From contig NZ_JACHXS010000019.1 in the NCBI RefSeq assembly GCF_014192225.1, forward strand, positions 1-63,622: DNA of 63,622 nucleotides, given 5' to 3'. The stretch is from Pseudoduganella umbonata. GTDB taxonomy: Bacteria; Pseudomonadota; Gammaproteobacteria; Burkholderiales; Burkholderiaceae_D. The notes under the pieces were generated by a model. The model was not told the origin of the DNA. It ran no database searches and was given only the letters and a program-made list of their open reading frames with translations. Below, in pieces: positions 61,208 to 63,622 of this stretch. A program made the translations under genes and the position numbers. Position 1 is the stretch's first letter. Every line of letters begins with the position of its first letter.

Positions 61208-63313
61208 ATGGCCCGCAAGACCCCCATCGAGCGCTACCGCAATATCGGTATTTCCGCTCACATCGACGCCGGTAAGACGACCACTACCGAACGCGTGCTG
61301 TTCTACACCGGTGTGAACCACAAGATCGGTGAAGTGCACGACGGCGCAGCAACCATGGACTGGATGGAGCAGGAACAAGAGCGCGGCATCACGATCACGT
61401 CCGCGGCCACGACCTGCTTCTGGAAAGGCATGGCCAACAACTTCCAGCCGCACCACATCAACATCATCGATACCCCGGGTCACGTCGACTTCACGATCGA
61501 AGTGGAACGTTCGATGCGCGTGCTGGATGGCGCCTGCATGGTCTACTGCGCAGTGGGTGGCGTGCAGCCGCAGTCGGAAACCGTGTGGCGTCAGGCCAAC
61601 AAGTACAAAGTGCCGCGTCTGGCCTTCGTCAACAAGATGGACCGTACCGGTGCCAACTTCTTCAAGGTCTACGAGCAGATGCGCGCTCGCCTGAAGGCGA
61701 ACCCGGTGCCTATCCAGATCCCTATCGGCGCTGAAGATTCGTTCGCCGGCGTGGTCGACCTGGTCAAGATGAAGGCGATCATCTGGGATGATGCATCCCA
61801 GGGCATGAAGTTCGACTACGAAGACATCCCGGCCGAACTGCAGGCGCAAGCCGCCGAGTGGCGCGAGAAGATGGTGGAAGCGGCCGCCGAGTCCAGCGAA
61901 GAGCTGATGAACAAGTACCTGGAAGAAGGCGACCTGTCGGAAGCCGAGATCAAGCAGGCGCTGCGCGCCCGTACGATCGCTTCGGAAATCGTGCCGATGA
62001 TGTGCGGCACCGCGTTCAAGAACAAGGGCGTGCAGGCCATGCTGGACGCCGTCATCGAATACCTGCCGTCGCCAGTGGACATCCCACCGGTCGGAGGCAC
62101 CGATGACGACGAGCAGCCTGTCACCCGTACCGCTTCGGACGAAGAGAAGTTCTCCGCCCTGGCATTCAAGATCATGACCGACCCGTTCGTCGGCCAGCTG
62201 GCGTTCTTCCGCGTGTACTCGGGTTCCGTGAACTCGGGCGACACCGTGCTGAACTCGGTGAAGAACCGCAAGGAACGCCTGGGCCGCATCCTGCAGATGC
62301 ACGCCAACCAGCGTGAAGAAATCAAGGAAGTGCGCGCTGGCGACATCGCCGCCGCCGTGGGCCTGAAAGACGTGACGACCGGCGAAACGCTGTGCGATCC
62401 GACCGCGGTGATCGTGCTGGAACGCATGGTCTTCCCTGAGCCGGTGATCCAGCAGGCCGTCGAGCCGAAGACCAAGTCCGACCAGGAAAAAATGGGCCTG
62501 GCGCTGAACCGCCTGGCACAGGAAGATCCGTCGTTCCGCGTGAAGACCGACGAAGAATCCGGCCAGACCATCATCGGCGGCATGGGCGAGCTGCACCTGG
62601 AAATTATCGTCGACCGCATGAAGCGCGAATTCGGCGTGGAAGCCACCGTCGGCAAGCCGCAGGTTGCTTACCGCGAGACGATCCGCAAGACCGTCACCGA
62701 CGTGGAAGGCAAGTTCGTCAAGCAGTCCGGTGGTCGCGGCCAGTACGGCCACGCCGTGCTGACGATCGAACCGCAAGAGCCGGGCAAGGGCTTCGAGTTC
62801 GTCGACGCCATCAAGGGCGGTGTGATTCCTCGCGAATACATCCCTGCGGTGGAAAAAGGTGTGCGCGAAACGCTGAACACCGGTGTCCTGGCCGGCTACC
62901 CGGTCGTCGACGTGAAAGTGACCGTGACCTTCGGTTCCTACCACGACGTGGACTCGAACGAAAACGCGTTCCGCATGGCCGGTTCGATGGCATTCAAGGA
63001 CGGCTGCCGCAAGGCGTCGCCGGTCATCCTCGAGCCGATGATGGCCGTGGAAGTCGAAACGCCGGAAGACTACGCCGGTAACGTGATGGGCGACCTGTCG
63101 TCCCGTCGCGGCATGGTGCAGGGCATGGACGAAATCCCGGGCGGCGGCGGCAAGATCATCAAGGCCGAAGTACCGCTGTCCGAAATGTTCGGTTACTCGA
63201 CCTCGCTGCGTTCCGCAACGCAAGGCCGTGCAACCTACACGATGGAATTCAAGCACTACTCCGAAGCGCCGAAGCACGTTATCGACGCAATCGTGACCGC
63301 GAAAGCGAAATAA
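61208..63313 (+). CDS. fusA: elongation factor G
   Basis: 701-aa translocase GTPase. P-loop AHIDAGKTTTTERVL, switch EQERGITITSAA, DTPGHVDF and NKMD are in the G domain. Domains II-V follow, with GGMGELHLEIIVDRM and the SRRGMVQGMDE loop of domain V. Normal length. Third gene of the str operon. Confidence 0.98.
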   Translation: MARKTPIERYRNIGISAHIDAGKTTTTERVLFYTGVNHKIGEVHDGAATMDWMEQEQERGITITSAATTCFWKGMANNFQPHHINIIDTPGHVDFTIEVERSMRVLDGACMVYCAVGGVQPQSETVWRQANKYKVPRLAFVNKMDRTGANFFKVYEQMRARLKANPVPIQIPIGAEDSFAGVVDLVKMKAIIWDDASQGMKFDYEDIPAELQAQAAEWREKMVEAAAESSEELMNKYLEEGDLSEAEIKQALRARTIASEIVPMMCGTAFKNKGVQAMLDAVIEYLPSPVDIPPVGGTDDDEQPVTRTASDEEKFSALAFKIMTDPFVGQLAFFRVYSGSVNSGDTVLNSVKNRKERLGRILQMHANQREEIKEVRAGDIAAAVGLKDVTTGETLCDPTAVIVLERMVFPEPVIQQAVEPKTKSDQEKMGLALNRLAQEDPSFRVKTDEESGQTIIGGMGELHLEIIVDRMKREFGVEATVGKPQVAYRETIRKTVTDVEGKFVKQSGGRGQYGHAVLTIEPQEPGKGFEFVDAIKGGVIPREYIPAVEKGVRETLNTGVLAGYPVVDVKVTVTFGSYHDVDSNENAFRMAGSMAFKDGCRKASPVILEPMMAVEVETPEDYAGNVMGDLSSRRGMVQGMDEIPGGGGKIIKAEVPLSEMFGYSTSLRSATQGRATYTMEFKHYSEAPKHVIDAIVTAKAK

Positions 63314-63330
63314 ATCAGAATAGCGTTTAT

Positions 63331-63353
63331 CGGCCGGGGCAAAACCCCGGCCG
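63331..63353 (+). other. hairpin between fusA and tuf
   Basis: CGGCCGGGG (63331-63339), loop CAAAA, CCCCGGCCG (63345-63353): perfect 9-bp GC-rich stem, no T-run. Probably a stability or processing element rather than a full terminator. Confidence 0.6.
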
Positions 63354-63389
63354 GACAACCTTAAATCATAGTTCTAAGGAAGAAATAAA

Positions 63390-63622
63390 ATGGCAAAAGG
63401 TAAGTTTGAGCGGACTAAGCCGCACGTCAACGTCGGCACCATCGGTCACGTCGACCACGGCAAGACCACGCTGACCGCGGCAATCGCAACGGTGCTGTCG
63501 AAGAAATTCGGCGGCGAAGCCAAGGCCTACGACCAGATCGACGCTGCTCCGGAAGAAAAAGCACGCGGCATCACGATCAACACCGCGCACGTCGAGTACG
63601 AAACCGCTGCCCGTCACTACGC
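63390..63622 (+). CDS. tuf: elongation factor Tu, N-terminal part (partial)
   Basis: The first 77 codons of EF-Tu (MAKGKFERTKPHVNVGTIGHVDHGKTTL...), with the P-loop GHVDHGKT and the switch I region RGITINTAHVEYE. RBS TAAGGAAG lies before ATG 63390. It runs off the window. Fourth gene of the str operon (tufA position), in the same direction as the tuf copy ending at 117. Confidence 0.97.
   Translation, partial: MAKGKFERTKPHVNVGTIGHVDHGKTTLTAAIATVLSKKFGGEAKAYDQIDAAPEEKARGITINTAHVEYETAARHY

Overview
The window comes from a high-GC betaproteobacterium, most likely Oxalobacteraceae of the Massilia/Telluria/Duganella group. Evidence: the gene order tuf-trpT-secE-nusG-rplKAJL-rpoBC, five PEP-CTERM proteins (two with the FxDxF signature), a MocR regulator, and the style of the peptidases and TonB receptor. 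This placement is inferred from gene content and sequence style; no tree was made.

Layout. 1-12627: end of one EF-Tu gene, tRNA-Trp, secE, nusG, rplK, rplA, rplJ, rplL, rpoB, rpoC and a strong terminator. 12637-13547: a second, broken copy of the rpoC 3' end together with a second copy of its terminator. 13.5-59.8 kb: about 46 kb of accessory genes. 59.9-63.6 kb: the str operon (rpsL, rpsG, fusA, start of a second EF-Tu gene) behind a textbook sigma70 promoter. The two EF-Tu genes lie in the same orientation at the ends of the window.

The accessory block is mostly envelope and secretion functions. It holds secreted or periplasmic peptidases (M16, DUF885, M1), a serine hydrolase of the beta-lactamase fold, five PEP-CTERM proteins, a very large cyclic beta-1,2-glucan synthase, a TonB-dependent receptor, and a phosphoethanolamine-transferase-like membrane enzyme. 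It also holds a Mn2+-riboswitch-controlled UPF0016 exporter, a cysteine desulfurase/rhodanese fusion with a divergent Lrp-type regulator, and a MocR regulator divergent from a flavin-binding PNPOx-like protein.

The most coherent system is the minus-strand operon 57489-50074: a sigma54 promoter, a HlyD-type adaptor, an ABC ATPase, two MacB/FtsX-type permeases, a sigma54-activating response regulator and an NtrY-like kinase. A 10-bp tandem repeat lies about 85-125 bp upstream of the predicted start site, where an enhancer would sit, so the operon looks self-activating. Further upstream is a 6-copy, 37-bp perfect tandem repeat.

Other points: the extra rpoC tail differs from the intact gene only by silent changes over its intact 3' part (apart from one local indel); a 14/15-bp alternating repeat lies in the rplL-rpoB gap; and there are perfect palindromes in front of the glucan synthase and in the phosphoethanolamine transferase to exporter gap.
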